A DNA stretch of 64,000 nucleotides from Flavihumibacter petaseus NBRC 106054. Its GTDB lineage: Bacteria > Bacteroidota > Bacteroidia > Chitinophagales > Chitinophagaceae. Below are positions 33,469-41,819 of this stretch, piece by piece. The stretch is from positions 310,001 through 374,000 of the forward strand of contig NZ_BBWV01000002.1 of the NCBI RefSeq assembly GCF_000974785.1, in the 5' to 3' direction. The notes under the pieces are model-generated. The model worked only from the letters and a program-made list of their open reading frames with translations, made no database searches and was not told the origin of the DNA. Each line of letters begins with the position of its first letter. Within the stretch, counting starts at the first letter, position 1. The position numbers were made by a program, and so were the translations under genes.

Positions 33469-34455
33469 ATGAGTAATGTTACATCAGTAGCGGACTATGC
33501 CTCCGACCCGGCCATTGAAGTACAGACCAAAGCATTTCTGACAGCTTTGAATACCAGTGGCGGAAAACCAATGGAAACGATGCAGCCCGATGAGGCACGG
33601 AAGGTGCTGGAGGGCGCACAGACATCAGTATCCGTTGATCTCTCCGGCGTGGAAGTATCGGAAAAGACGATCACGGAAGATGGTATTACTGTTAAGCTCT
33701 TTATTACGCGTCCTGCCGGGGTAAGCGGGGTGCTGCCGGTCTTTATGTTCTTTCATGGCGGTGGTTGGGTACTGGGTGATTTCCCGACGCATCGCCGTTT
33801 TATCCGCGACCTCGTAGTATACTCAGGAGCTGTTGCCGTTCATGCAGAGTACACGCGTTCGCCGGAAGCGCGTTACCCGGTAGCGTTGAATGAATGTTAT
33901 GCAGCAACGAAATGGGTGGCAGCTCACGGGGCGGAGATTAAGGTAGATGGTAAAAGGCTCGCGATCGTGGGCAATAGTGTTGGAGGGAATCTTACTGCAG
34001 CAGTAGCCCTGATGGCAAAAGATAAAAAAGGTCCCGACCTGAAATTCCAGGTGTTATTCTGGCCGGTAACCAATGCAGATTTTGAAACAGGTTCCTATAA
34101 CCAGTATGCCAGCGACCGCTTCCTGACGAAGAATATGATGAAATGGTTCTGGGATCATTATACTACTACTGACGTTTCAAAGCGAAAAGAGTACTATGCA
34201 TCGCCCCTGCAGGCTGATGTCAGTCAGCTGAAGGGCCTGCCGCCCGCTTTGGTGCAAACTGCCGAGAATGATGTGTTGCGGGATGAAGGGGAAGCATATG
34301 CCAGGAAGCTGAATGCGGCTGGTGTTCCGGTATCGATGGTAAGGGGATTAGGCATGATCCACGATTACGGATTGCTGAATCCGCTTGCTGCAATACCTGA
34401 AGTACAGTCTTTGCTCCAGTATGCCGGCGCAGTATTAAAAGATGCATTGAAATAG
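33469..34455 (+). CDS. Alpha/beta hydrolase of the HSL (hormone-sensitive lipase-like) family
   Basis: 328 residues from ATG 33469. The oxyanion-hole motif HGGGW (96-100) and nucleophile elbow GNSVGGN with Ser170 are intact; an Asp in ENDVLRDEGE and His in GMIHDYG complete the triad. The family hydrolyses short acyl esters. No signal peptide, so cytosolic. The frame extends to 33445, but MSNVTSVADYASDP is the natural N-terminus. A terminator-like hairpin lies about 85 bases upstream. It is followed directly by a dead metallo-hydrolase fragment. Confidence 0.85.
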   Translation: MSNVTSVADYASDPAIEVQTKAFLTALNTSGGKPMETMQPDEARKVLEGAQTSVSVDLSGVEVSEKTITEDGITVKLFITRPAGVSGVLPVFMFFHGGGWVLGDFPTHRRFIRDLVVYSGAVAVHAEYTRSPEARYPVALNECYAATKWVAAHGAEIKVDGKRLAIVGNSVGGNLTAAVALMAKDKKGPDLKFQVLFWPVTNADFETGSYNQYASDRFLTKNMMKWFWDHYTTTDVSKRKEYYASPLQADVSQLKGLPPALVQTAENDVLRDEGEAYARKLNAAGVPVSMVRGLGMIHDYGLLNPLAAIPEVQSLLQYAGAVLKDALK

Positions 34456-34465
34456 ATGCTGCACG

Positions 34466-34603
34466 ATGATCACTTTTACGCATATCGACACCGCCTGTGT
34501 GTTGCTGACGATAGATGGCTTTACAATTCTCACCGATCCCACCCTGGATGCTGCCGGTCATTGGTACCACCACGGGATCGGGGCTTTCTCCAGGAAAACT
34601 TAA
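34466..34603 (+). pseudogene. N-terminal relic of a metallo-beta-lactamase-fold hydrolase
   Basis: ATG 34466 opens a 45-codon frame: MITFTHIDTACVLLTIDGF, then TILTDPTLD, AGHWYHHG and AFSRKT before TAA. This is the opening of UlaG-like MBL-fold proteins (THIGTATVLLEIDG and TDPVFD in homologues). The metal-binding HxHxDH and everything beyond are missing. It lies 10 bases after the hydrolase stop and before the L,D-transpeptidase, suggesting a deletion that joined the two regions. Confidence 0.7.
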
Positions 34604-34695
34604 CCCATTTTAAAGAGAATGAATTGCATTTGCGCAAGGCGATTGAGAGAAATGATGCGTTAAATAAAAAGACAATTATTCCAGAGCCGGGAAAA

Positions 34696-35751
34696 ATGAT
34701 CACGCTGTTGTACTGCCTTTTGTTTTTGTTCCTGTTGCCATTGGGCAGTGCCGGCCAGTCATTTCCCTTCTGGGGGGCCAAAGCGCCGTTGCCGCTGGAA
34801 ACTCCTGTTGATTCGCTGAAGAAGGGGCAGTTCACCTGGGAAGCAGAAATAGCGCCGGCTGGTCCTATCCTGGTGGTAGTGAGCCTCGATGAGCAAAAGG
34901 CCTTTACCTATCGCAACGGTATACTGATAGGCGTCGCAACAGTCAGCACCGGCAAGAAAGGACATCCGACACCAACGGGAGTTTTCACAACCCTGCAGAA
35001 AGATGTCAATCATCACTCCAGTATTTACGATAACGCATCCATGCCCTATACCCAGCGGCTAACGAATTACGGCATTGCCCTTCATGCAGGCGGCCTGCCG
35101 GGTTATCCATCCTCGCACGGCTGTGTACACCTGCCTTCAGAATATGCGCGGCGCTTGTTCCAGGCAGCACCCCTGGGGATGACCGTAGTGATCGCCAACA
35201 GCCGCACGGCACCACAGGCAGTTGATCATCCTGCTTTTTTATCGCCGGTTTCTGTGAAGGGTAAAGTGGTAGATGCAAAGCGGCTGGATCCTGGTGAAAG
35301 TTATCGCTGGAACCCGGAATTATCTGCAACCGGTCCGCTATCGGTGGTCATCAGCCGCGCGGATCAACGCATTGTAGTGATGCGCAATGGCATTGAGATC
35401 GGCAGGAGCAGGGTGGATTTTGAACAGCCCGGGGATTCGATCGGTACGCATATCCTGGTCGCTCAAAATCCTGATACGGCACAACTTCCTTCTGTTTTAA
35501 AAGACGGAGGGGCCATCCGTAAATGGGTTTCTCTTTCTTTCAAGGATCTGAAATATGAACAACCTGTATTAGACCCGGTCAAAGACAATCGCTTTACCAT
35601 CCCGCGTGAATTTCTTTCAGACCTCCTGCCGCAGGTTACAACTGGTACGTCTGTCGTGATCACGGATGCGGCTATCCTGCCTCAGAATTCCGGTGTCAGT
35701 ATGGCGTTGCTGACATCACATCCGCAGGCATCAGGGAAAGGTACCAACTAA
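34696..35751 (+). CDS. L,D-transpeptidase (YkuD) with a degenerate second domain
   Basis: 351 residues from ATG 34696, starting with a signal peptide (MITLLYCLLFLFLLPLGSAG). The first YkuD domain (about 55-170) has the active site His130 and SHGC (140-143), so it can cross-link peptidoglycan or attach proteins to it. From about residue 213 a second copy begins: GPLSVVISRADQRIVVMRNG mirrors GPILVVVSLDEQKAFTYRNG, and FLSDLLPQVTTGTSVVI mirrors YARRLFQAAPLGMTVVI. It has no SHGC, so it is catalytically dead. The frame opens further upstream, but that part covers the MBL relic and is not coding. Confidence 0.88.
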   Translation: MITLLYCLLFLFLLPLGSAGQSFPFWGAKAPLPLETPVDSLKKGQFTWEAEIAPAGPILVVVSLDEQKAFTYRNGILIGVATVSTGKKGHPTPTGVFTTLQKDVNHHSSIYDNASMPYTQRLTNYGIALHAGGLPGYPSSHGCVHLPSEYARRLFQAAPLGMTVVIANSRTAPQAVDHPAFLSPVSVKGKVVDAKRLDPGESYRWNPELSATGPLSVVISRADQRIVVMRNGIEIGRSRVDFEQPGDSIGTHILVAQNPDTAQLPSVLKDGGAIRKWVSLSFKDLKYEQPVLDPVKDNRFTIPREFLSDLLPQVTTGTSVVITDAAILPQNSGVSMALLTSHPQASGKGTN

Positions 35752-35771
35752 AGCACCTTTTAGGGTAACGA

Positions 35772-38700
35772 TTATTTGAAGTCCCTCGACCGGGGTATGG
35801 ACTGTGCTATGGATTTCGAGCGGGCATCACCCGGAGCAGGAGCTGATTTTTCATCGGCAAATGCCAATGTCAGCACAGGAAGGGTTTCTTTTCGTGAAGG
35901 CGTAAGATCACGCAGCAAACGGGTGAAGTCATAACAGTGTTCAGCGATCACATGAATCACTTCACCTTCCACCTGCAGTTTCCCTTCTACCATGATCAGC
36001 CTGCTTTGAAGAATAACTTTCCGGTATTGCTCAAACAGGTTTTCGAAGATGACCAGGTTGGCCACGCTGGTTTCATCTTCAATGGTCATAAAGCAAACAC
36101 CTTTTGCGGTGCCGGGTCTTTGGCGTACCAGGACAAGCCCGGCTACCTTTACCCGGTCACCATTTTTCGCGGTGGACAAAGCCGCAGTGGTAAGAATATG
36201 GAGCTGGCTGAGTTTTTCGCGCACAAAGGAAACAGGATGGGCTTTCAGGGAAAAAGACATGGAAGCATAGTCCTGCACCACATGTTCCGAAACCGACATG
36301 GCAGGCAGGGTAACTTGTTCGTCCGGTGACTCGGAGGATTGTCCTGCATACAACAATTCGGGCCTGTCCTGAATAGCTGCTTCCCACAGCGCCTGCCGCC
36401 GGTCAAGCGCAATGGACCGGAAGGCATCACCCCTGGCCAGGATCTCCAGGGCGCTATCTGAAATGCCTGTATTGCGCAGTGCATTCGTGTGCGCATAACC
36501 GTTACCCCTGTTGCGGATCAGTACTTCAGCATCGGAAGCTTTGAATCCCCTGAGTTGCCGGAATCCCATCCTGATGGCGTGGTATTTTCCTTCAGCGGGT
36601 TCCAGGGTATTGTCCCATTGCGAACAGTTGATATCTACCGGTCGAATTTCCACCCCATGTTTTTTGGCGTCACTGATGATTTGCGCTGGCTGGTAAAAAC
36701 CCATGGGCTGGCTGTTCAGCAGCGCACAGGCGAATATGTCGGGATAATGACATTTGATCCAGGCGGAAACATACACCAGCAAGGCAAAGCTGGCGGCGTG
36801 ACTTTCAGGGAAACCATAACTGCCGAACCCTTCCAGTTGCCTGAAAACCCTCCTGGCATATTCTTCCGTATACCCATACTGCAGCATTCCCCGGATAAGC
36901 TTTTGTTCAAACTGGGTGACCAGTCCTTTTGCTTTGAAAGTAGCCATGCTTCGACGCAATTCGTCTGCTTCTGCGGGGGTGAAACCTGCAGCGACGATGG
37001 CGATCTTCATGGCCTGTTCCTGGAAAAGCGGAACGCCCAGTGTTCGTCCCAGGATGCCTTCCAGTTCAGGGGAAGGAAATTCTACCGGTTCCTCGCCATT
37101 GCGACGGCGGAGATAGGGGTGCACCATATCGCCCTGGATAGGACCGGGGCGCACGATGGCCACTTCAATCACCAGGTCATAAAAGCTTCTCGGCCTGAGT
37201 CGCGGCAGCATGGATTGCTGTGCCCGGCTTTCGATCTGGAAAACACCAATGGTGTCGGCGTGGCAGATCATTTCATACACTTCCGGATCATCCTGGGGAA
37301 TATTGGCCAATGTCCAGTTGAGCTGGTAATGATCACGGGCCAGATCAAATGCTTTGCGGATACAGGTGAGCATCCCCAGTGCAAGTATGTCTATTTTGAG
37401 AAACCCCAGGGCCTCAATATCATCTTTGTTCCATTCAATATTGGTGCGGTTTTCCATGCGTGCATTCAGCACTGGACAGAGATCGGATAATTTTGTTTCC
37501 GTGATCACAAAGCCGCCGGTGTGCTGACCGAGCTGCCGCGGGAAGCCCATAAAAGCGCGGGTTAATTCCAGCACTTTTCGCAGATGAGGATCATCGGGAT
37601 TGAGACCCTGCTCTGTTATCCGTTCGCCTTCAAACCATTCATCGGTAAATTCCCAGACTGATCCTGATAAACGGTTGATGGTATCTGCAGACAGGCCCAT
37701 GGCCTTTCCCACATCGCGGAGGGAACCCCGTTGGTGTTGCTGGGTGACGGTGGCAACAATTCCTGCACGATCTCTGCCATATTTTGCATAGATATATTGC
37801 ATGACCTCTTCCCGCCTTTCATGTTCAAAATCGACATCAATATCCGGTGGCTCATTGCGGGCGGAGGAAATAAACCGTTCAAAGAGCAGTTCAAATTTGG
37901 TGGGGTCAACGGCAGTGATCCCCAGGCAATAACATACGGTTGAATTGGCAGCGGAGCCGCGGCCCTGGCAAAGGATCCCATTTTTCCTGGCAAAGCGGAC
38001 GATGTCATGAACTGTCAGGAAATATTCAGCATATTCCATTTTGCCAATGAAGTCCATTTCATGATGAATCGCAGTGATTACTTTTTCCGGTAATTCCTTC
38101 CCATAGATTTCATGCGCCCCCTGCCAGGTGAATTGTTGCAGTGCCTGCATGGGCGTTAGCCCTTCCGGCGTTACTTCTTTTGGATACTGGTATTTGATTT
38201 CATCCAGGGAAAAGTTGCAGGCTTCAGTGAGTACCTGCGTCTGATAAATTGCTTCGGGATAGGAGCGGAAGAGTCTTTTCATTTCGGGCACATCTTTCAG
38301 GTAACGTTCTGCATTCGCCTGAAGGCGATAACCTGCTTCGTAGATGGTGCATTTCTCCCGGATGCAGGTAAGGATATCCTGAAGTTCCCTTCTATCCGGT
38401 TCATGATAATATACATCGTTGGTGGCGAGCAGGGGGATGTCAAGCTGTTTTGCCAGGACTGACAACTGGTGCAACAATTTTCCGTCATCGCCATCATAAC
38501 GCCTGGAAAGGGAGAGGGATAATTGTTTACCAAATACTTCGCGGTAGATGGCCAGGTCTTTGCGGAAGGCGGCTTCGATCTCAAAATCCGGTTGCAGGGT
38601 TAAGGGCGGAACAGCCACCCATTGTATATTTCCGGCGATGGGATAAACATCCGCTTTCCACAGGTCACATTTTCCTTTTTCTGTCCGCAGGTTTCCTGTG

Positions 38701-38978
38701 GTCAGCAGGTTGCTGAGTTGCGTATATCCCTGCAGGTTAGTTGGATAGGCCAGGAGGGAAGGACCATCTTTCAGGATGAGGCGGCAACCGGGGATAAAAC
38801 GGATCCCGCATTTTTTAGCAGCCGCATGTCCCCTTACGATACCTGCCAGTGTATTGTGATCCGCCTGTGCAATAGCAATGTATTCCAGTGAATTTGCGGT
38901 CACAGCCATTTCTTCCGGGTGTGATGCGCCCCGGAGAAAACTGAAGTTGGTGGTGACCTGGAATTCGGTATAAGCCAT
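35772..38978 (-). CDS. dnaE2: Error-prone DNA polymerase III alpha subunit
   Basis: 1068 residues, the DnaE2 length. PHP domain at the N-terminus (YTEFQVTTNFSFLRGASHPEE), polymerase palm with PPDIDVDFEHERREEV at roughly 380 and the TGGFVIT segment, then a C-terminal OB-fold (RVKVAGLVLVRQRPGTAKGVCFMTIEDE). DnaE2 performs translesion synthesis with ImuA and ImuB after DNA damage. It is third in the imuA-imuB-dnaE2 operon, 21 bases after imuB. The acidic active-site residues are intact. Confidence 0.95.
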   Translation of the reverse strand: MAYTEFQVTTNFSFLRGASHPEEMAVTANSLEYIAIAQADHNTLAGIVRGHAAAKKCGIRFIPGCRLILKDGPSLLAYPTNLQGYTQLSNLLTTGNLRTEKGKCDLWKADVYPIAGNIQWVAVPPLTLQPDFEIEAAFRKDLAIYREVFGKQLSLSLSRRYDGDDGKLLHQLSVLAKQLDIPLLATNDVYYHEPDRRELQDILTCIREKCTIYEAGYRLQANAERYLKDVPEMKRLFRSYPEAIYQTQVLTEACNFSLDEIKYQYPKEVTPEGLTPMQALQQFTWQGAHEIYGKELPEKVITAIHHEMDFIGKMEYAEYFLTVHDIVRFARKNGILCQGRGSAANSTVCYCLGITAVDPTKFELLFERFISSARNEPPDIDVDFEHERREEVMQYIYAKYGRDRAGIVATVTQQHQRGSLRDVGKAMGLSADTINRLSGSVWEFTDEWFEGERITEQGLNPDDPHLRKVLELTRAFMGFPRQLGQHTGGFVITETKLSDLCPVLNARMENRTNIEWNKDDIEALGFLKIDILALGMLTCIRKAFDLARDHYQLNWTLANIPQDDPEVYEMICHADTIGVFQIESRAQQSMLPRLRPRSFYDLVIEVAIVRPGPIQGDMVHPYLRRRNGEEPVEFPSPELEGILGRTLGVPLFQEQAMKIAIVAAGFTPAEADELRRSMATFKAKGLVTQFEQKLIRGMLQYGYTEEYARRVFRQLEGFGSYGFPESHAASFALLVYVSAWIKCHYPDIFACALLNSQPMGFYQPAQIISDAKKHGVEIRPVDINCSQWDNTLEPAEGKYHAIRMGFRQLRGFKASDAEVLIRNRGNGYAHTNALRNTGISDSALEILARGDAFRSIALDRRQALWEAAIQDRPELLYAGQSSESPDEQVTLPAMSVSEHVVQDYASMSFSLKAHPVSFVREKLSQLHILTTAALSTAKNGDRVKVAGLVLVRQRPGTAKGVCFMTIEDETSVANLVIFENLFEQYRKVILQSRLIMVEGKLQVEGEVIHVIAEHCYDFTRLLRDLTPSRKETLPVLTLAFADEKSAPAPGDARSKSIAQSIPRSRDFK

Positions 38979-38999
38979 ATGCTTTTTTATGATGAAGGC

Positions 39000-40517
39000 T
39001 CATGCAAAGAATCCATGCAGGAACCAGCGATAGGTTTTTTCAGGATCATAATGGCCGGAACGGAAAAGCCAGAACCGTTCTCCTGCTTCATTTTCTACCC
39101 GGTAATAATCCCTGTGTTGTCCCTGGCTGAGCCACCATTCCTGTTCGATGCGTTCGGGGCCATCAGCCCTGGTGATCTTGTGCAGTTTTCCTTTATAGCG
39201 GAAAAGCATAGGGGGGTAGTCAGGGATGGGAGCAGTTACTTCAATGGGTTCCGGGTGGGGAAGCATCAGTATAGGCCGGAGTTTATGATCGGGCCATGCA
39301 AAGGGTAGCGGGTGGCTGACCGGTGCGGTGGTGAAAGCTCGTTCCGGCCAGTAATGCGCAGCAGGCAAATATCTGCGGATGGCTTTTTCCCCGATACGGT
39401 TGGATACCTTGTCAATCCATTCTGTCAGCACCTCCTCTTCCCAGGCGTTTTTGAGGGTCCACAACTGTTCCTGGTGGGGTTGAAGGTCATCTGTAACAAC
39501 AGCTTCCAAAACGAACAATTCAATACCGGGATCCGGGTTCCATGACGGGATTTTGAGTCCGAAAAGTTGCAACAGGTGATGCTGTCGCAATGTCGGCTGC
39601 TGGGTCTGAATGAAAACCTCAACTAACTTTCCATCCGTACGGTATCCTTTAAAAACCGCCTTTCGGATACCCTTACCCGCTAAGCGTAACTGTTCGCAGA
39701 GTTCCCGCAACAGTTTTTCAAGGGCGATGGTAATACCTGTGGCGGTGATCACAGGATCGAAGCAGTTCACTCTTGCAGAGAATTGCTGAACGGGTTCAAT
39801 TGCTGTCAGGGTCTCTTTGATTTTCCCGAAAGCCTGATCAAGCCTTTCCAGGATACCGGTTCCGAATCGCCTGCGCAAGGTGGCGCGGGGAATAGCCACC
39901 AGTTCACGGACTTTATACAAACCGAGTTGTTGTAATTTTTCCCAGAGCGTATTGTCGATCCGCAAGGCGATGGCCGGCAGGTCAAGCAGCCGCTGCTGAT
40001 GGGTTTCGGGCGGGAGGATTTCAAGGCCGGTTGCTGCAACAGCAGGTTGTCCATAACGTGCTTTTGCCCAGGCGGCACCAATGGTATCTGCCATAGCGGC
40101 TGCCACGTGGAATCCTTTTTCATTGATGCGGTGGATGATCTCCTGGAGATAAGGTTCATCTCCACCCCATAAATGGGAACAGCCGCTGGCATCCAGCAGT
40201 ATGCCTTCCGGAAGGTCAATACCTGCAACAGGCGTAAAGCGGATACACCAGGAAGCCATCCTGGACAATACCTGCCCTGCAAGATCAGGAATACTGTTCC
40301 GTACTTCCAGCCCTGGTATGAGTGCACGGGCATCTGCGAGGATCATACCAGGATAAGCGCCCTGGCTTCTTGCTTCCGCATTGGCGGCTTCCACGAGCAT
40401 CCGGCCATGGGATTTGTAACTTAATACCAGCGGCTGGCCTATCAGGGATTGCTCGCGGATAGAGAAATAGTCCGTCAGCAGGTGCGGAAGCCATATCGAT
40501 ACGAAACGCTTTGCCAT
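39000..40517 (-). CDS. imuB: ImuB, Y-family polymerase-like mutasome protein
   Basis: 505 residues from ATG 40517 (MAKRFVSIWLPHLLTD); the longer frame to 40574 overlaps the end of imuA. The N-terminal Y-family domain is recognisable (ANAEARSQGAYPGMILADARALIP). ImuB proteins lack the catalytic acidic residues of active Y polymerases and act as an adaptor between ImuA, DnaE2 and the beta clamp. A Gln-rich C-terminal region is present. Its start is one base after the imuA stop. Confidence 0.9.
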   Translation of the reverse strand: MAKRFVSIWLPHLLTDYFSIREQSLIGQPLVLSYKSHGRMLVEAANAEARSQGAYPGMILADARALIPGLEVRNSIPDLAGQVLSRMASWCIRFTPVAGIDLPEGILLDASGCSHLWGGDEPYLQEIIHRINEKGFHVAAAMADTIGAAWAKARYGQPAVAATGLEILPPETHQQRLLDLPAIALRIDNTLWEKLQQLGLYKVRELVAIPRATLRRRFGTGILERLDQAFGKIKETLTAIEPVQQFSARVNCFDPVITATGITIALEKLLRELCEQLRLAGKGIRKAVFKGYRTDGKLVEVFIQTQQPTLRQHHLLQLFGLKIPSWNPDPGIELFVLEAVVTDDLQPHQEQLWTLKNAWEEEVLTEWIDKVSNRIGEKAIRRYLPAAHYWPERAFTTAPVSHPLPFAWPDHKLRPILMLPHPEPIEVTAPIPDYPPMLFRYKGKLHKITRADGPERIEQEWWLSQGQHRDYYRVENEAGERFWLFRSGHYDPEKTYRWFLHGFFA

Positions 40518-40518
40518 T

Positions 40519-41250
40519 TTAACCGGTTTTTCGCCTGATCTGAGGCATGCTGAAAGATTCTTTTTCGACCGCATGGAACCGCTGGTTTTTCCAGCATAGG
40601 GTGATTTGTCTGGGAACTCCCTGTCGAACCTTCAGCAGGTCCACCTGCCACTGCGGAAATCCGATTCCGGGAAGTGATTTAGGTGTATGGCTGGTTACCG
40701 GCTTTATTCGCCAGCGGGAAATACAGGCCGTTGCAGGCAGTTTATCAGAAAATGGGTGCAGGATGCATCCGGTAACTTTGCTGGATTCAACTGCCAGCTG
40801 CATTCTCCTGGATGCTGTAAAGGTTAATTCGGGTAATTCCGCCACTACAGCGGCAAAGCCACGGCATTTCAGCGCTTCTTCAGTCACCCAGAACAGGTCT
40901 TTTTCATTGGCAGGATGAATAAAAAGGACCTTGTCCGGCCGGATACCATAATGCACCAGGGCGGGGGGGTAAAGCTCCTTTTGCAGACCGATCCATACCA
41001 TGGTCCCTTCCTTTTGCAGGAGGGGAGCGAGAATGGCAGCAATAAAAGCTGCTGAGGCGGACTTTTCCGGCCTGGAACCGACCAGCCATTCATGCATGCC
41101 GCCATAGGGAAAAACATGGCCGGGAAGTATGTCCGGCAGGTCTCCCAGTTCCTGGCTTGCAGACTCCATTACCACAGAAGGTTTGGTTCCTTCCATGATC
41201 CTGATCTGTTGTTTCAGGCGGGAAATGATGGTGTCGTCCGGCAATGTCAT
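40519..41250 (-). CDS. imuA: ImuA, RecA/SulA-like mutasome protein
   Basis: 243 residues from ATG 41250 (MTLPDDTIISRLKQQIRIMEG). An alternative TTG at 41268 lies within the promoter box and is rejected. The GGMHEWLVG and SAAFIAAILAPLLQKEG segments and VWIGLQKELYPPALVHYG fit the ImuA family, a truncated RecA-like fold. First gene of the imuA-imuB-dnaE2 mutagenesis cassette, normally switched on by DNA damage. The palindrome upstream is the obvious control site. Confidence 0.88.
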   Translation of the reverse strand: MTLPDDTIISRLKQQIRIMEGTKPSVVMESASQELGDLPDILPGHVFPYGGMHEWLVGSRPEKSASAAFIAAILAPLLQKEGTMVWIGLQKELYPPALVHYGIRPDKVLFIHPANEKDLFWVTEEALKCRGFAAVVAELPELTFTASRRMQLAVESSKVTGCILHPFSDKLPATACISRWRIKPVTSHTPKSLPGIGFPQWQVDLLKVRQGVPRQITLCWKNQRFHAVEKESFSMPQIRRKTG

Positions 41251-41265
41251 AAAATAGTCTGACAA

Positions 41266-41288
41266 CAAAAATACTAAAAAATTTAGTA
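41266..41288 (-). promoter_or_regulatory. Promoter and operator of the imu mutagenesis operon
   Basis: On the minus strand the -7 box TATTTTTG (41273-41266) overlaps the perfect inverted repeat TACTAAA-N3-TTTAGTA (41272-41288). A repressor bound here would block the promoter. It is a candidate SOS-type box, though unlike the E. coli (CTGT-N8-ACAG) or Bacillus (GAAC-N4-GTTC) consensus. Confidence 0.6.
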
Positions 41289-41344
41289 AAAAATGAAAAA
41301 GTTTTATTTGAAATGGGTTGTGCTTTCTTGAAATTTGTCAATTT

Positions 41345-41815
41345 TAAAAACTGAGTGAAATGAGCCACCAGACAGCGTTTCAGAAACTAAAATGGTTAAA
41401 GACGAATATTGAACGGTTTTTGTCTGATCTACATTGACCGACCGTGCACAATTTTGGAAAAGTCAACGGTTGAGGTTGTTTTTGAAGTTGGGTTTGAAGT
41501 TGATCATGATGGATTTGCAATTCTGTAAATCAATAGATTAAGTATGTGGAAGGGTATGGAAAGGGTAGGAACCACGGGGAAATAACCAGGGCGCTTTGCA
41601 ATAAACGGATCCACGAGTTTATTTTTATGAAACGCTGTCTGGTGGCTCATTTCACTCGATTTTGTAAATAGCACGTTTTCCCAAAAGCAGGATCCGCCTC
41701 CGGAAATACTAAGTGGGCAATAACTCCAAACCCACACCTTCGCTAAAGCTACAGCTAACGCTAAAGCTTCAGCAGTCAAAGACGATGGGCAAAGCCAAAC
41801 TTCAGGCTTCAAACA
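41345..41815. repeat. Repeat element D: inverted pair plus long arm shared with element A
   Basis: Ends at 41350-41381 and 41629-41660 are inverted copies of the 32-bp repeat. To the right, 41720-41815 is the reverse complement of the arm of element A (GAAGCTTTAGCGT-like units, TTTGACTGCTGAAGC, GGCTTTGCCCA). The interior (41382-41628) shares no obvious sequence with A or C. The element fills the 569-base gap between imuA and the zinc peptidase gene; no gene is seen inside. Confidence 0.8.
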
Positions 41816-41819
41816 ATTC

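Noticed and set aside
36489-37490. Long open frame of 333 codons on the plus strand
   Set aside because: It lies entirely antisense to dnaE2, has no protein-like domain, and such shadows are common opposite long GC-balanced genes.
41504-41812. Minus-strand frame of 102 codons inside element D
   Set aside because: It is built from the repeat arm sequences and has no signal or family character.
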